NCBI GenBank assembly: GCA_027886185.1
Contig: WOAB01000767.1
Span: forward strand, 868,001 to 932,000
Reading direction: 5' to 3'
Length of the DNA: 64,000 nt
Source of the DNA: Rheum nobile
Lineage: Eukaryota; Streptophyta; Magnoliopsida; Caryophyllales; Polygonaceae
Shown: positions 44,936 through 58,037 of the stretch, one piece after another
How positions within the stretch are numbered: position 1 is the first letter of the stretch
Layout of the letters: the number at the start of each line of letters is the position of its first letter
The notes under the pieces: model-generated
What the model was told of the DNA's origin: nothing
Databases searched by the model: none
The model's input: only the letters and a program-made list of their open reading frames with translations
Program-made: the position numbers and the translations under genes

Positions 44936-47900
44936 TCCTCCCTCTCTTGAAAGGGATTCGACCCCGAATCCAGCTCTTCTTGGTCATCTTCATCCTGCAC
45001 ACAATAAGGCATCAAATCAGAGACATTGAAAACATCATGTACACCAAAGTTAGGAGGAAGATCAAGCTCGTAGGCGTTGTCATTGATCCTCTCAAGCACT
45101 TGAAAGGGTCCGTCGCCTCTTGGCTTGAGTTTGGAGTTGCGGAGCAATGCAAAGCGTTCCTTCCTTAGGTGCAACCACACTAGATCACCCGGTTCAAAAA
45201 TTACTTCCTTTCGCCCCTTGTCCACATGCTTCTTGTATTGGCGGGTCCTCCTCTCAAGTTGCAACCTTGTGTCCTCGTGCAACTTCTTAATCCTTGTAGC
45301 TTTATCCGCACCTTCTTTTCTTTCTCGCTCCTTGATAGCATAGGGTAAGAGCTCTAGTGGTGTTGTGGGATTGCGCCCATAGACCACTTCAAAGGGTGTC
45401 TTCCTTGTTGCTGAATAGACCGTCCTATTGTAGGCGAACTCAATGAAGGACAAGCTATCCTCCCACCTGCGCAAGTTAGTCCTAAATATAGTTCTAAGCA
45501 AGACACTAAGAGTACGGTTGACCACCTCGGTTTGGCCATCCGTTTGAGGGTGACAAGTAGTAGAGAAAAGAAGCTTAGTTCCAAGCTTAGCCCAAAGAGT
45601 TTTCCAAAAGTAGCTTAGGAACTTAACATCTCGGTCCGACACAATGGACCTAGGAACTTCATGCAATCTCACAACATGATCAAAGAAAAGGTAGCAACAT
45701 GAGATGCATCATCGGTCTTATGGCATGCAATGAAATGTGCCATTTTGGAGAACCTATCTACCACTACAAAAATGGAGTCTCTCCCTCTCTTAGACCGTGG
45801 AAACCCCAAAACAAAGTCCATGGAAATGTCTTCCCAAGGTAGTTTAGGGATTGGCAATGGAGAGTAGAGACCATGGGGTTGCATTTTGGCCTTAGCACGC
45901 ATACAAGTAGTACAAGAAGCACAAAGCTTCTCAACCGCTCTTAGCATCTTAGGCCAAAAGAAGTGCTCTCTAAGCACATGTAAGGTCTTAAGGACACCAA
46001 AGTGCCCCATCAACCCACCCTCATGTGCTTCTTGCACAAGTATAGCTCGAATGGAGCCCTTAGGAATGCACAACCTATGACCTTTGAACAAAAATCCATC
46101 ATGCAATTAAAATTGACCCTCACTTCCCTTAGACTTACATGCGGCTACTATAGCACAAAAATCAGAATCAAGAGCATATAAGTCTTTCATGAAAGTGAAA
46201 CCAAGCAACTTTGCATCTAATATGGTCAATAGAGTGTACCTCCTTGATAGGGCATCCGCCACCACATTGTCCTTTCCCTTCTTATGTTTTATCACATAGG
46301 GGAAAGACTCAATGAACTCCACCCACTTAGCATGCCTCTTGTTGAGCTTGCTTTGGCCCTTCAAGTATTTCAATGCCTCATGGTCGGAGTGTATGACAAA
46401 CTCTTTAGGAAAAAAGTAGTGTTGCCAAACTCTTAGCACACGTACTAAAGCGAGAAGTTCTTTGTCATAGGTGGGGTATTTGAGCTCGGCACCCCCAAGT
46501 TTCTCACTAAAATAGGCAATGGGTTTGCCCTCTTGCAAGAGGACACCTCCAAGGCCTATTCCCGAAGTATCACACTCTATCTCAACGATTTTGTCAAAGT
46601 TAGGCAATGATAGGAGTGGTGCTTGGGTGAGCTTGGCTTTGAGGCTAGCAAAGGCCGCCTCTTGTGCGACGTCCCATGAGAATGCCACACCTTTCTTGGT
46701 AAGCTCCGTGAGGGGTGCAGCCAAGGTGCTAAAGTCCCTCACAAAGCGGCCGTAAAAGCCAGCCAAGCCTAAGAAGCTTCGGACTTGAGTCATAGTAGTA
46801 GGTGTTGGCCATTCATGAATAGCTTTCACCTTCTCCTCATCAACTCTCAAGCCCTCCTTACATACCACAAATCCAAGAAATACCACATGATCCGAGAAAA
46901 AGTGGCACTTCTTGAAGTTGGCATATAGCTTCTCCTTCCTAAGAACCTCAAGAACTTGCCTAAGGTGATCCACGTGCTCATCAAGATTATGGCTATATAC
47001 TAAGATGTCATCAAAGTACACAACCACAAACTTGCCAATGAAGTGCCTTAGAACATGGTTCATGAGCCTCATGAATGTGCTAGGAGCGTTGGTGAGTCCA
47101 AAAGGCATCACCAACCACTCATATAATCATTGCTTGGTCTTAAAAGCGGTTTTCCACTCATCGCCTTCTTTCATGTGAATTTGGTGATAACCACTCTTAA
47201 GATCAACCTTGGAAAACACACTCGCTCCATGCAACTCGTCAAGCATATCATCCAACCTTGGTATGGGATGGCGGTACTTAATAGTTATGTTATTGATCGC
47301 TCGACAATCAACACACATCCGCCAAGTACCGTCCTTCTTTGGTACCAAGATGACCGGAACTGCACAAGGGCTAAGGCTCTCCTTCACGTAGCCCTTGTCA
47401 AGAAATTCGTGGACTTGTCATTGCAAATCTTTTGTTTCCGCGGGATTAGCGTGGTATGCAGCCCTATTAGGTAGTGTTGCCCCCGATATGAAGTCAATTT
47501 GATGTTCAATACCTCTTATCGGAGGCAACCCCTTTGGCACTTCCTCTTGAAAGAGATCGTCGAACTCTAACAAAAGGCGAGTGATGGGCCGCAAGAGTCC
47601 CTCAAGATCATTCACGTTGATGAGTATATCCTTACGAATGAACAAAAGACATGACTCCCCACTCTTGAACACTTGAATGACTTCCTTAGACCTAGCTAAG
47701 AGCATATGACTAGAGGCACTTCCCTTGCCCCCAATCGCCATTTTCTTACCTTTGGCATGCTCATTAGCTTGGGTCTTGCGTTGCTCCCTAGCCACATGGT
47801 CAGCCATGATTTCATGAGGAGCTAAGGGATGGAGAGTAATCCTTTTCCCACGTAAATGGAAGGAATACTCATTGCTCACCCCTTGGTGTATGACGCCTCT

Positions 47901-48146
47901 ATCAAACTGCCATGGCCTTTCCAAGAGAAGGTGGCACGCAGTCATAGGCAACACGTCACACAAAACCTCATCCTCATAGCCACCAATTGAGAACTTGATT
48001 ATGGCTTGCTCCTTAACCTTTAGAGGGGTGTCGGAATTCAACCAACAAAGTGTGTAGGGTTGTGGGTGATGAGTAGTGCTTAGGTTGAACCTAGACACTA
48101 CTTCTTGGTCAATGATATTGCAACATGACCCCCCATCAATTATCAT
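44506..48146 (-). pseudogene. Element E2 pol
   Basis: All domains are present: protease (MIIDGGSCCNIIDQEVVSRF, LLLERPWQFDRG), RT with VVYFDDILVYS, RNase H with IECDTSGIGLGGVL and ADALSRR, integrase zinc domain and core (ISMDFVLGFP, SIVSDRDVKFLS, HPQTDGQTEVVNRTLSVLLR), and the LTR tail to 44506. Breaks: TGA near 47403 (expected CGT-type codon in LQRQV), TGA at about 47125 (expected GGA in KQGLYEW), TAA at about 46107 (expected TAC in QFYLHDG), and a 1-bp deletion near 45692 that shifts frame after DDASHVA. RNase H reads CDTS where relatives have CDAS. Confidence 0.92.
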
Positions 48147-49786
48147 ACTACATACTTTGCCATTGATAGTGCACCTAGTATGGAAGATGGTCTCCCGTTG
48201 GCTATAAGCACTTTTTTAGCCACAAAACAGTCCCCATGGGCTACAACAACATGCATCTCCTCCTCCTCGGCCTCCTCATTCTCAACAACCTCTATTTCAT
48301 ACTCATACTCATCCTCGGATTCGTACTCTCCTTGAGTATTAAGTAGAACTTGCCTTTTTGAGGGGCAATCTCGGGCATAGTGCCCTCTTTCTAGACACTT
48401 GTAACACTTGATGTCCCTTGTTCGGTTCTCACCCTCCTTTCGTTGGGGTTGGACTTTACTAGGGAATTCTTGTCTAGGGTGACTAGGATTGTCACCCCTA
48501 GTCGGTTCCAAGCGTCTAGGTGCAGGTAATGCTCCTTTGGGACTTTGCCAAGGGCGTGAGCTATTCCCTTGGGGGCGTCTAGAAGATAATGCTTTATACA
48601 TACGATTAGTATAATGAAGCACTTCTTCCATAGGCGTCCCACGAGGAAAATGTTGCTTACTCACGACCGCTTTGAGTTCACTATTGAGATGGTTAATGAA
48701 CTTAGAAATAAGATACCCTTCGGGAACTCTAAGTCTGGACCTAAAGACCAAGGTCTTTAGCTCCATGTAGAACTCATCCGAGGTTTTATTCCCTTGTTCA
48801 AGTTGTTCCAATCTCTCATGAACCCTCTCGGCATAGTCATCCGGAACAAACCTATCTCTAAGAGCCCGTTTGAGCTCTTGCCATGTGGTCACTTGGGGGT
48901 GTCCATGGAACTCTCGTTCCTCTTTGTCCCCAAGCCACCATTGATAGGCAAATCCCTCAAACTTGATTGTAGCTATAGCTACTCGTTGAGCTTCCGAGTA
49001 GTTATAGTACTGGAATATTTGATTGGTCTTTTGTTCCCAATCAAGATATACCTCGGGCTCACAATTTAAACCAAAGCATTGTACCTCCAATTTTACTCCA
49101 TGTGGTCGAGGTTGCTCCAAATTGGCCGGGTATTGGTTGCCATTGCCGCCGGTGCCGCGTGGTTCATAGGGCATGTAGCCGCCCAGTCCTTGTCCTTGGG
49201 ACGCTCCGCCTCGGCTTGGCGCACTCCTTAGGGGATGGAGCAAGGGTCCTTGAGACCTAGGGATATCATTGGGCTGCATTCTCGATTGCTCTCCAAGCCT
49301 TAATCCGGAATCTGCATGGTTAGATCTAAAAGGCATAGTAGTAGGAGCAAAAGGCAATGAAAAATTAGAAGAAGCATATTCTTCCCTTGTAGTGCTCATG
49401 TGATGTGCATGCCCTTGGAAGCCCTCGGTCAAGGCATGATTGGTCACTCTCAGAGTTGGCAACGACCAAGTAGTCATGGGCACCGAGAGTTGATCACCCG
49501 GCGGCGCAAGGCCTAGCACGGAGGAGGTGCCGACACTTGCTTGCGGCAAAGACCCTTCTTGGCCTTGGACGGAGGAGACGCCCGGCGTGGTCCTCCATTT
49601 CTCCTCCATGGCGTGCATGAATGCAGCGTGTTCCTCCCTCATGGCGCTCAAGTGTTGTCGGGCGCGCTCGTCGGATTCCTCTTGAGAAGCTTGAATGGCT
49701 TTGAGGAGTGTCTCCATAGTGATTATTGAGACCTCCTTGGGGTCCTCATTAGCGGCTTGCTTGTCTTTGGGATTCACCATCTCCAA
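48143..49786 (-). CDS. Element E2 gag, 547-residue open frame
   Basis: MEMVNPKDKQAANEDPKEVS start; gag core with FEGFAYQWWLGDKEEREFHG and LKRALRDRFVPDDYAERVHE; zinc knuckle CYKCLERGHYARDC at residues 461-474; acidic EEAEEEEMHVV. The only uninterrupted gag in the window. The frame ends SMAKYVV because of the 25-bp deletion that separates gag from protease, so a fused gag-pol product cannot be made without a frameshift. It is still able in principle to supply gag in trans. Confidence 0.88.
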   Translation of the reverse strand: MEMVNPKDKQAANEDPKEVSIITMETLLKAIQASQEESDERARQHLSAMREEHAAFMHAMEEKWRTTPGVSSVQGQEGSLPQASVGTSSVLGLAPPGDQLSVPMTTWSLPTLRVTNHALTEGFQGHAHHMSTTREEYASSNFSLPFAPTTMPFRSNHADSGLRLGEQSRMQPNDIPRSQGPLLHPLRSAPSRGGASQGQGLGGYMPYEPRGTGGNGNQYPANLEQPRPHGVKLEVQCFGLNCEPEVYLDWEQKTNQIFQYYNYSEAQRVAIATIKFEGFAYQWWLGDKEEREFHGHPQVTTWQELKRALRDRFVPDDYAERVHERLEQLEQGNKTSDEFYMELKTLVFRSRLRVPEGYLISKFINHLNSELKAVVSKQHFPRGTPMEEVLHYTNRMYKALSSRRPQGNSSRPWQSPKGALPAPRRLEPTRGDNPSHPRQEFPSKVQPQRKEGENRTRDIKCYKCLERGHYARDCPSKRQVLLNTQGEYESEDEYEYEIEVVENEEAEEEEMHVVVAHGDCFVAKKVLIANGRPSSILGALSMAKYVV

Positions 49787-50709
49787 CCTTCACAAAACAA
49801 GAACACGACAGCCAACAAAATCCAAAGAAACTCCAACAAAGGTATGTAACAAGTAAGATTGCCAAATTTGCCTAATTTAAATTAGGACTCGGAATCCAAC
49901 AAGTTCTTGGGTTAGGGTGGCTCCTATATGCAAAAGACTCACAAAATTGAAAATAAAGTGCACCACAATCCTTGTCAAAGCTTAAGTTAATTCACAACTC
50001 AAGCAATACTTGTAAGTACTTGTCTCCTATTACCACTTACTAATGTTAGCTCGAGCAAAAGGAATTACAACTTCACTTACAAATGCTTCACAAAGAAAGT
50101 GTACGTCTTCTTTTTTTTTCTTTTTTTTTTGACTTGTCTTGGCTTGCTCTTTTGTACAATATCAAGCCGAGTTTTTCTAAGATTCTTCTCTTCTTTTTTT
50201 TTGATGTAGGAAATGCAGAAAACATAACAAGAAATAGGCAAGGCAACTCGAGTAACAAAGCGTACGCACTTCGGATTCGTTCCTCCACAAGAAGGCCCGG
50301 TTTGGCAATTAACGTAGGCAATTCAACTCGGATTGTATATGTTCCAAATAAGGAAAGCAAATGACTCAAGATCCTATACTAAATGCACGACTAAATGGGC
50401 TTTAAGAGGGTTGAAGGTTACACTTTTCAAATTCAAACAAGTATTAAATGCATTCAAAGAACACAATATTTCCTATTTTGAAGGTTGTAGATCTTCAACT
50501 CCTAAAACATCCACTTCCTATTAGTCCAACTGACTCCTAGATCTATTCTAGATGCACGACACCAACAACAAACAAAAAAAATCAAGAACAAATCAAAAAC
50601 ACTTTTCGGATGCAAGACTCACAATTACAAACACAAAGGCACGAAAACAAAGAACTTGGAGGACTTTCGGCCCTTGAATTTAAATGAGGAATTTGAGCAA
50701 AGCTTACGT
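49787..50709 (-). other. Element E2 leader
   Basis: Uninterrupted counterpart of the split E1 leader; the D target sequence GGGTT is intact at about 50407-50411. Noncoding. Confidence 0.85.
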
Positions 50710-50721
50710 GCTCTGATACCA
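50710..50721 (-). other. Element E2 primer binding site (tRNA-iMet)
   Basis: Minus strand TGGTATCAGAGC, two bases from the LTR at 50724. Confidence 0.95.
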
Positions 50722-50723
50722 AA

Positions 50724-51692
50724 TGTTAAGATCAAAGGATCGTGAAGCCACGGTGCAAGCTTTGCTCGTCGATGGAGGTGGAATCGCCAATTAGGGTTTT
50801 CGGATGGACGACGGCGTGACGGAGGCTCGTAGGTGGGATGACGGCGGAGTTGTGAGGGATAGTAGGCACACACGGTCTTCTTATAGAGGGAAGAAGATAT
50901 GCTTGCAGAAGTGAAAGGGGAGAAGAAGTGTGAGAGATGTACTCACTCGGCACACTTAGAGTTTTTGGACGTAAGAGATTGAGAGAAAGCAAGAAAGATT
51001 TAGCAAAGCAATTTTGTGTATTCTTACGTGCACTTTTCAGCTTTCAGAGAGCCTATATATAGGCTTACAAAAAAGGCAAGAATGCCTCAGAGAAATGTCA
51101 AAAGCCATGCATAAAACTAAACCCTAAATTTACTACCGAAATGTCCAATTTAGGTAACTTATTAACTTCAAATGTCAAATTCATCAAGCACATTAAAGAT
51201 CCTCTCGGCCAAGGCTTGGGCCCATGATGGTGGGCTAAATGAGCCAGCCCAAGGTGGTTGGAGCGCCGATCAAAGTGGTCCAGGTGGCTCGGCACCCTTC
51301 TTTGAAGTTTACTTGCCGCTAGTGCCGTGCTCGCCGACGCCTTGTTGTAGGCAAAGCACCAGGGCAGGCCCGACGTGACTTAGGGTGGCTTGGCATGCCA
51401 GACCCTTGTGGAGATCTTGGAGAAGCTCCCTAGCTCTAGACCTTGTGATGGCGCCGGGAATTGCCTTGTCATCTTGAGTGTTGGCCTTGGAGACACTTGT
51501 GCCCGGCGCGGCCGACGCCTTGGCCTTGTCTTGGAAAATGCCTTGCTTTGGCTTGGCTTTGGTTCTCCCATACATGTCTTGGCCATCTCCAACTCCAAGT
51601 GTGTCCACCATATGCTCTGTGCTTTGATCCAGCTCTGGGTCCTCCATAGTGCCCATGGAGAGCTCCTCGGCGTCCACGTCCTCGGCGGCGCC
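50724..51692 (-). repeat. Element E2 5' LTR, truncated (969 of 1,017 bp)
   Basis: Matches the other E LTRs up to CTCGGCGGCGCC and then switches to element B RNase H sequence at CTAGTTCG. The last 48 bp, including the CATCA terminus and any TSD, are missing. The crossover has GCC microhomology. Confidence 0.93.
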
Positions 51693-52080
51693 CTAGTTCG
51701 TGTGCTAAAGACTTGGCAACATTATCTTTGACCATGAGAATTTGTCATCCACAGCGACCACGCCGCCTTTAGCTATTTTAAGAGCCAAGCCCACCTCAAC
51801 TGACGCCATGCTCGTTGGGTGGAGTTTCTTGAGACATTTCCTTATGTTGTGGTCCACAAGAAGGGAAAAGACAATGTGGTAGCCGACGCCCTTTCTCGTA
51901 GGTATGTTCTCTTGACTCATGTGCAAACTAAGATTCTAGGCTTCGCTTTGATAAAGGAATTATATGTGATTGATCCTTTATTTGCACCTATATTCGAGCA
52001 TTGCCTTAAGAGCCGTGAGTTTGAGTCATATTTCCTTTGTGAGGGTTACTTGTACAAGGTTGACAGATTTGGGTATAACT
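51693..52080 (+). pseudogene. Second copy of element B RNase H fragment
   Basis: Equivalent to about 22876-23271: VRVLKTWQHYL, then EFLETFPYVVVHKKGKDNVV and ADALSRRY, ending with the same GYLYKVDRFGYNF junction. The sequence differs from copy 1 by several percent and has its own stops (CTTTGACC, TCAACTGA). It marks the start of the duplicated block that runs to 57187. Confidence 0.9.
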
Positions 52081-52968
52081 TTTGATATATATCCAAATGA
52101 GGATCTGCTAAATTCCACATGCTCGTAGGAGAGTTCCTTACCTTATGAAGTCAGACCCAACTTTCCAGAATTTACGGAAATTAACCAGAATTTCCAGAAG
52201 TGCACGGTTTTACCCCAAATTCCAAACTTTCACTTCCAAACTCCAAATTCAATTCACTTACACCTTCCACCACACCAATTAACCTCTTACTAACCATACT
52301 TATACCCTAAATACCTCTTTTGAACAAAGGTACACAAAATTCATGGAGTTAGGTTTAGAAATTTGAAGAAAATCTTACCTTTAACCAAGTAGGATGCTTT
52401 TATCTTGAAGAGGAACTTGTGGCTTCTATGGTGAGGTTGGAACCAAGCTTAACACACACAACAATGGAAGCCTTCAACCTCAATTGACCACGGCTGGCCA
52501 AGGAGAGAAATCCGGTGGTGGTGGTGGTGATGGCACCTTGGCAAGAGTGGTGGTGCTTTTGGTGGCGGAAGCAAGGGAGGTGATATGGTGAAGGGTGGTG
52601 ATGGATGGCGGTGGAATGGAGCAAAGGATGGAGGAGGCCGAGTGGATGGAGGATAGGAAGAGAAATCTAGAGAGTTAAGGAGAAAAAATATCTCCTTATT
52701 TGATAAGTATGCTTATATATATAGATAATTACAAAAAGTTATTTTGTCTTTTAGTGATTAGGATATTTTAATTATATATTATATGTAAATATATGTATGT
52801 AGTATTAAATTACCATTCTAATTATTCGAAAATAATACTAGCGTCGGTACTAAACCGCCTCTCGCAACACTCTCCAACGTTTATACTATAACTCGTAATA
52901 GAAAATTACATTTGAATTACTATTCAAAATAAATTATTAATATGCACTTAGTTGCGATATTTTAGTTT
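52081..52968. other. Junction segment, long version
   Basis: Counterpart of 23251-23659 with about 500 extra bp (52168-52667), which include a GGT/GGTGAT-rich stretch on the plus strand near 52511-52560. No ORF that I trust; possibly a degraded LTR. Confidence 0.6.
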
Positions 52969-55900
52969 TAAATTTTGTCAATTTGTTTCCGTGAATTATA
53001 TTATATTGTCAAAATATTGGGGGCAATCAAAGAGCTAAGAGTTTGACTGACAAACAACACTGAAAACACCTACTATTGACCATTTAGGATACAAGGCACA
53101 CCTTTGAGCGAAAGTTATAATTTTTAAACTTTGTCAATTTAATTCCGTGAATCATCTTTTATTGCCAAACTATTGGAGGGAAACAAAGAGCTAAGAGTTT
53201 GGACGACAAACAACACTAAAAACAACTACGATTTACCATTTACGACACGAGGCACAACTTAGAGCGAAATTATGAGATTTAAATTTTCTCAATTTCTTTC
53301 CGTGAATCAACTTATATTTTCCAAATATTGGGGGATCAAAAGAGCTACGAGTTTGGGCGACAAACATCACTAAAAACACCTACGATTTACCATTTACGAC
53401 ACAAGGCACAACGTTGAGAGAAAGTTAGGAGTTTCAAATTTTGTCAATTTCTTTTAGTGAATCATCTTATATTGTCAAAATATTGGGGGAACAAAATAGC
53501 TACGAGTTTAGGCGACAAACAAGACTAAAAACAACTACTATTTACCATTTACGACACAAGGCACGACTTTGAGCAAAAGTTATGAGTTTCAAATTTTGTC
53601 AATTTCTTCTAGTAAATCATCTTAGATTGTCAAAATATTGGGGGAACAAAATAGGTACGAGTTTGGTCGACAAACAACACTAAAAACAACTACGATTTAC
53701 CATTTACGACACAAAGAATAACTTTGAGCGAAGGTTATGAGTTTCAAAATTTGTCAATTTCTTTCTGTGAATCATCTTATATTGTCAAATTATTGGAAGA
53801 AATAAAGTGCTGAGAGTTTGGGCGGCAAACAACACTAAAAACACATACTATTTACCATTTACAATACAAGGCACAACTTTGAGCGAAAGTTAAGAATGTA
53901 AATTTTTGTCAACTTCTTTCTTTGAATCATCTTATGTTGTCAAAATATTGGAGGGAAATAAAGAGCTAAGAGTTTGGTAGACAAACAACACTAAAAATAC
54001 CTTCAATTTACCATTTACTACAGAAGGCACAACATTGAGCTAAAGTTATGAGTTTTAAATTTTGTCAATTTCTTTCTGCGAATCATCTTATATGGTCAAA
54101 ATATTAGGGGGAAATAAAGTGCTAAAAGTTTGTGCGACAAACAACACTAAAAAGACGTACTCTATACCACTTACGATATAAGGCACAACTTTGAGCGGAA
54201 GGAGTTATAATTTTTGTCAATTTATTTCCGTGAATTATCTTATATTGTCAAAATATTGGGGGGAATCAAAGAGCTAAGAGTTGGACCAACAAACAACACT
54301 GAAAACACCTACTATTGACCATTTATGATACAAGGCACACCTTTGAGCGAAAGTTATAATTTTTATACTTTGTCAATTTCATTCCGTGAATCATCTTTTA
54401 TTGCCAAACTATTGGAGGGAAACAAAGAGCTAAGAGATTGGACGACAAACAACACTAAAAACAACTACGATTGACCATTTACGACACAAGGCACAACTTA
54501 GAGCGAAATTATGAGATTTAAATACTCTCAATTTCTTTCCGTGAATCAACTTATATTTTCCAAATATTGGGGGATCAAAAGAGCTACGAGTTTGGGCGAC
54601 AAACATCACTAAAAACACCTACGATTTACCATTTACGACACAAGGCACAACGTTGAGAGAAAGTTATGAGTTTCAAATTTTGTCAATTTCTTTCAGTGAA
54701 TCATCTTATATTGTCAAAATATTGGGGGAACAAAATAGCTACGAGTTTAGGCGACAAACAAGACTAAAAACAACTACGATTTACCATTTACGACACAAGG
54801 CACAACTTTGAGCAAAAGTTATGAGTTTCAAATTTTGTCAATTTCTTCTAGTGAATCATCTTAGATTGTCAAAATATTGGGGGAACAAAATAGCTACGAG
54901 TTTGGTCGACAAACAACACTAAAAACAACTACGATTTACCATTTACGACACAAAGCACAACTTTGAGCGAAGGTTATGAGTTTCAAATTTTGTCAATTTC
55001 TTTCTAGGAATCATCTTATATTGTCAAATTATTGGAAGAAATAAAGTGCTGAGAGTTTGGGCGGCAAACAACACTAAAAACACATACTATTTACCATTTA
55101 CAATACAAGGCACAACTTTGAGCGAAAGTTAAGAATGTAAATTTTTGTCAACTTCTTTCTTTGAATCATCTTATGTTGTCAAAATATTGGAGGGAAATAA
55201 AGAGCTAAGAGTTTGGTAGACAAACAACACTAAAAATACCTTCAATTTACCATTTACTACACAAGGCACAACATTGAGCTAAATTTATGAGTTTTAAAAT
55301 TTGTCAATTTCTTTCTGTGAATCATCTTATATGGTCAAAATATTAGGGGGAAATAAAGTGCTAAAAGTTTGTGCGACAAACAACACTAAAAAGACGTACT
55401 CTATACCACTTACGATATAAGGCACAACTTTGAGCGGAATTTAAGAGTTATAATTTTTGTCAATTTATTTCCGTGAATTATCTTATATTGTCAAAATATT
55501 GGGGGGAATCAAAGAGCTAAGAGTTGGACCGACAAACAACACTGAAAACACCTACTATTGACCATTTATAATACAAGGCACACCTTTGAGCGAAAGTTAT
55601 AATTTTTAAATTTTGTCAATTTCATTCTGTGAATCATCTTATATTGCCAAACTATTGGAGCAAAACAAAGAGCAAAGAGTTTGGACGACAAACAACACTA
55701 AAAATGACTACGATTTACCATTTACGACACGAGGCACAACTTAGAGCGAAAGTTATAAGTTTTAAATTTTGTCAAGTTCTTTTCGTGAATCAACTTATAT
55801 TGTCCAAATATTGGGGGATCAAAAGAGCTACGGGTTTGGGCGACAAACAACACTAAAAACACCTACGATTTACCATTTACGACACAAGGCACAACGTTGA

Positions 55901-56805
55901 GCAAAAGTTATGAGTTTCAAATTTGGTCAATTTCTTTCTGTGAATCATCTTATATTGTCAAAATATTGGGTGAAAAAAGAGGTAAGAGTTTGGCTGACAA
56001 ACAACACTTAAAACACCAACGACGTACCATTTACGACACGAGGCACAACTTAGAGCGAATGTTATGAGATTCTAATTTTGCCAATTTCTTTCAGTGAATC
56101 ATCTTATATTGTCAAATATATTGGGGGAACAATATAGCTACGAGTTTGGGCGACAAAAAACACTAAAAACACCTACGATTTACCATTTACGACACGAGGC
56201 ACAACTTAGAGCAAAAGTTATGAGTTTCAAATTTTGTCAATTTTTCTAGTGAATCATCTTATATTGTCTAAATATTGGGGCGGGGGGGGGGGGGAAGATG
56301 TAAGAGTTTGGCCGACAAACAACAGTCAAAACACCTACGATTTACCATTTACGACACGAGGCACAACTTAGAGCGAAAGTTATGTGTTGTAAATTTTGTC
56401 AATTTCTTTCAGTGAATGATCTTATATTGTCAAAATATTGGGGGACAAAAAAGCTTCGAGTTTGGGAAACAAACAACACTAAAAACAACTAGGATTTACC
56501 ATGTTCAACACAAGGCACAACTTTAAGCGAAAGAATCGAGTTTCAATTTTTGAAAATATATTTCCGTGAATCATCTTATATTGTCAAAATATGGGGGGGG
56601 GGATAAGAAGCTAAGAGTTTGAGCGGCAAACAACACTAAAAAGACCTATGATTTACCATTTGTGATATAAGGCAGAACTTTAAGCAAATGTTAAGAGTTT
56701 CTAATTTTTTCAATTTCTTTCCGTGAATCATCTTATATTGTCAAAAGTTGGAGGGAAATAAAGAGCTAAGAGTTTGGGAGACAGACAACACTACAAACAC
56801 CTAAA
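52969..56805. repeat. Satellite array 2, ~155-bp monomer
   Basis: Same monomers and order as array 1 but longer by about one eight-monomer block (the marker monomer with GTGAATTATCTTATATTG recurs near 52990, 54230 and 55475). Poly-G runs at 56282-56294 and 56593-56602. Confidence 0.95.
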
Positions 56806-58037
56806 AGCAAAGGAGACGCTCCAACTGAGTTCCAAGTGGAGGAGAGTACACGTCCTGGCTTCAAAGGAAGGATCCGAATTCCAAGAAATATGTCATGTCT
56901 TCCACTGGCTTGTTCTTTTTGGTCCGGACTCCGAATTGGGGGATTCAAAATCCCAGAGTTAGATCCGGAAGTGTAGATGCTATTCTCAAAATTATAGCAT
57001 GAACAAATCTGGGAATAAGAAGTTGTGCGGAATATACTGAGGGGTCGCAGGCAGTTCAGCGAAGGAGATGTTGATGATGTTGGTTCTGCGAAGGAGGAGT
57101 TTGAGGAGGGTGGAGATGAGTGTTTAGATGAGCGAATGGTGAAGTTGAGTGGCTGGATAGGTGGACTTCAAAGGAGGATATGACGCACCTTCAAGGAAGA
57201 ACAAGGTCGAACATCTTCGATGGAATGTGACTCACCCAATGGAGAAGAACAAGATGAACTCGATATAACACACGAGCTAAGGACTTTTCTTTGAAAGAAA
57301 GAAGCTTGAAGTTGCTGGTTATTTATTAAGCATATGATGATTACAAAAGGCTCACGAGGCTTGCTTAAATAGGCATACAAATTGGAGTTTAAAACTCTTG
57401 AACTAGCCTAGTAAAAGCTTCATCTAATTAGTGTCTTCCAAATCTAATAACTCATAAACCCGAAGTCGTTTGAGCTTGCTCTTCTAGAACATAGTACCTG
57501 GATGCATTAAGTGGGCCTCGTCCCAAAAGGTGCCCAAACGCACGAGGGAATTGAAATTGAGCCTATGAGGAATGAAGGTATGTCACTCTGGCGCCGATGC
57601 GAGCGTGTCACTGGCTTGGCGCACTAGAACCACCGAGCACCCTTCACAATTGCTCGGCACTCCTTGGGTCATATGGCTTCTTTTGAGTTATAAATAATGA
57701 TAGACAAGCTATGGTTCAAGCAAAATTGCCATGATGGTGGAGAATGCCGAGAAGGAACATGAAAACCCTAGAAAGTGCGCGCGTCCAGGAAGCCAACTGG
57801 AGTTGGTTGAACATTTGACCATTTTCCTCGAACAACCATGGTTGTGGGGCCTTCTTGGGTCCAGTGGAGCCTTGTGGCTCATTGGTTTGCGATCCAAGTG
57901 GTGGCGGGGTCAGTGGAGTCGGGGTTTGAGTAGTTAAGAGCGCCATCACCGAGAAAGGAGGCCCATGAAGGAGCAAAGTAGCTTGAGGATCCTAGCCTTC
58001 TTGATCATCTTGATTGACCCTAATCAAGGTCACATCA
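56806..58037 (-). repeat. 3' LTR of family H, right of satellite array 2
   Basis: Ends GGTCACATCA at 58037, followed by TCCTCCCCTCC, a polypurine tract on the minus strand, exactly as in C and E. On the minus strand the LTR begins TGATGTGACC and encodes a short pol tail (NPFEGGEDDVT across the border). ACGCA at 57183-57187 is the uninterrupted E target. The distal end is not recognisable: array 2 adjoins at a 24-bp motif (56807-56830). Confidence 0.7.

Larger units (their letters stand above)
43919..51692 (-). mobile_element. Element E2: right unit of tandem Ty3/gypsy pair
   Basis: LTR, pol, gag, leader, PBS, truncated LTR. It shares with E1 a 25-bp deletion at the gag-protease border (bounded by GGCTA repeats in element C), so the two units descend from one already defective copy. 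Its right LTR stops about 48 bp short and is fused to an element B fragment. Confidence 0.92.

Noticed and set aside
48143..48190. Programmed frameshift between gag and protease in E2
   Set aside because: Element C, apart from a 1-bp loss, shows a continuous frame; the shift in E1 and E2 is explained by a 25-bp deletion between GGCTA repeats.
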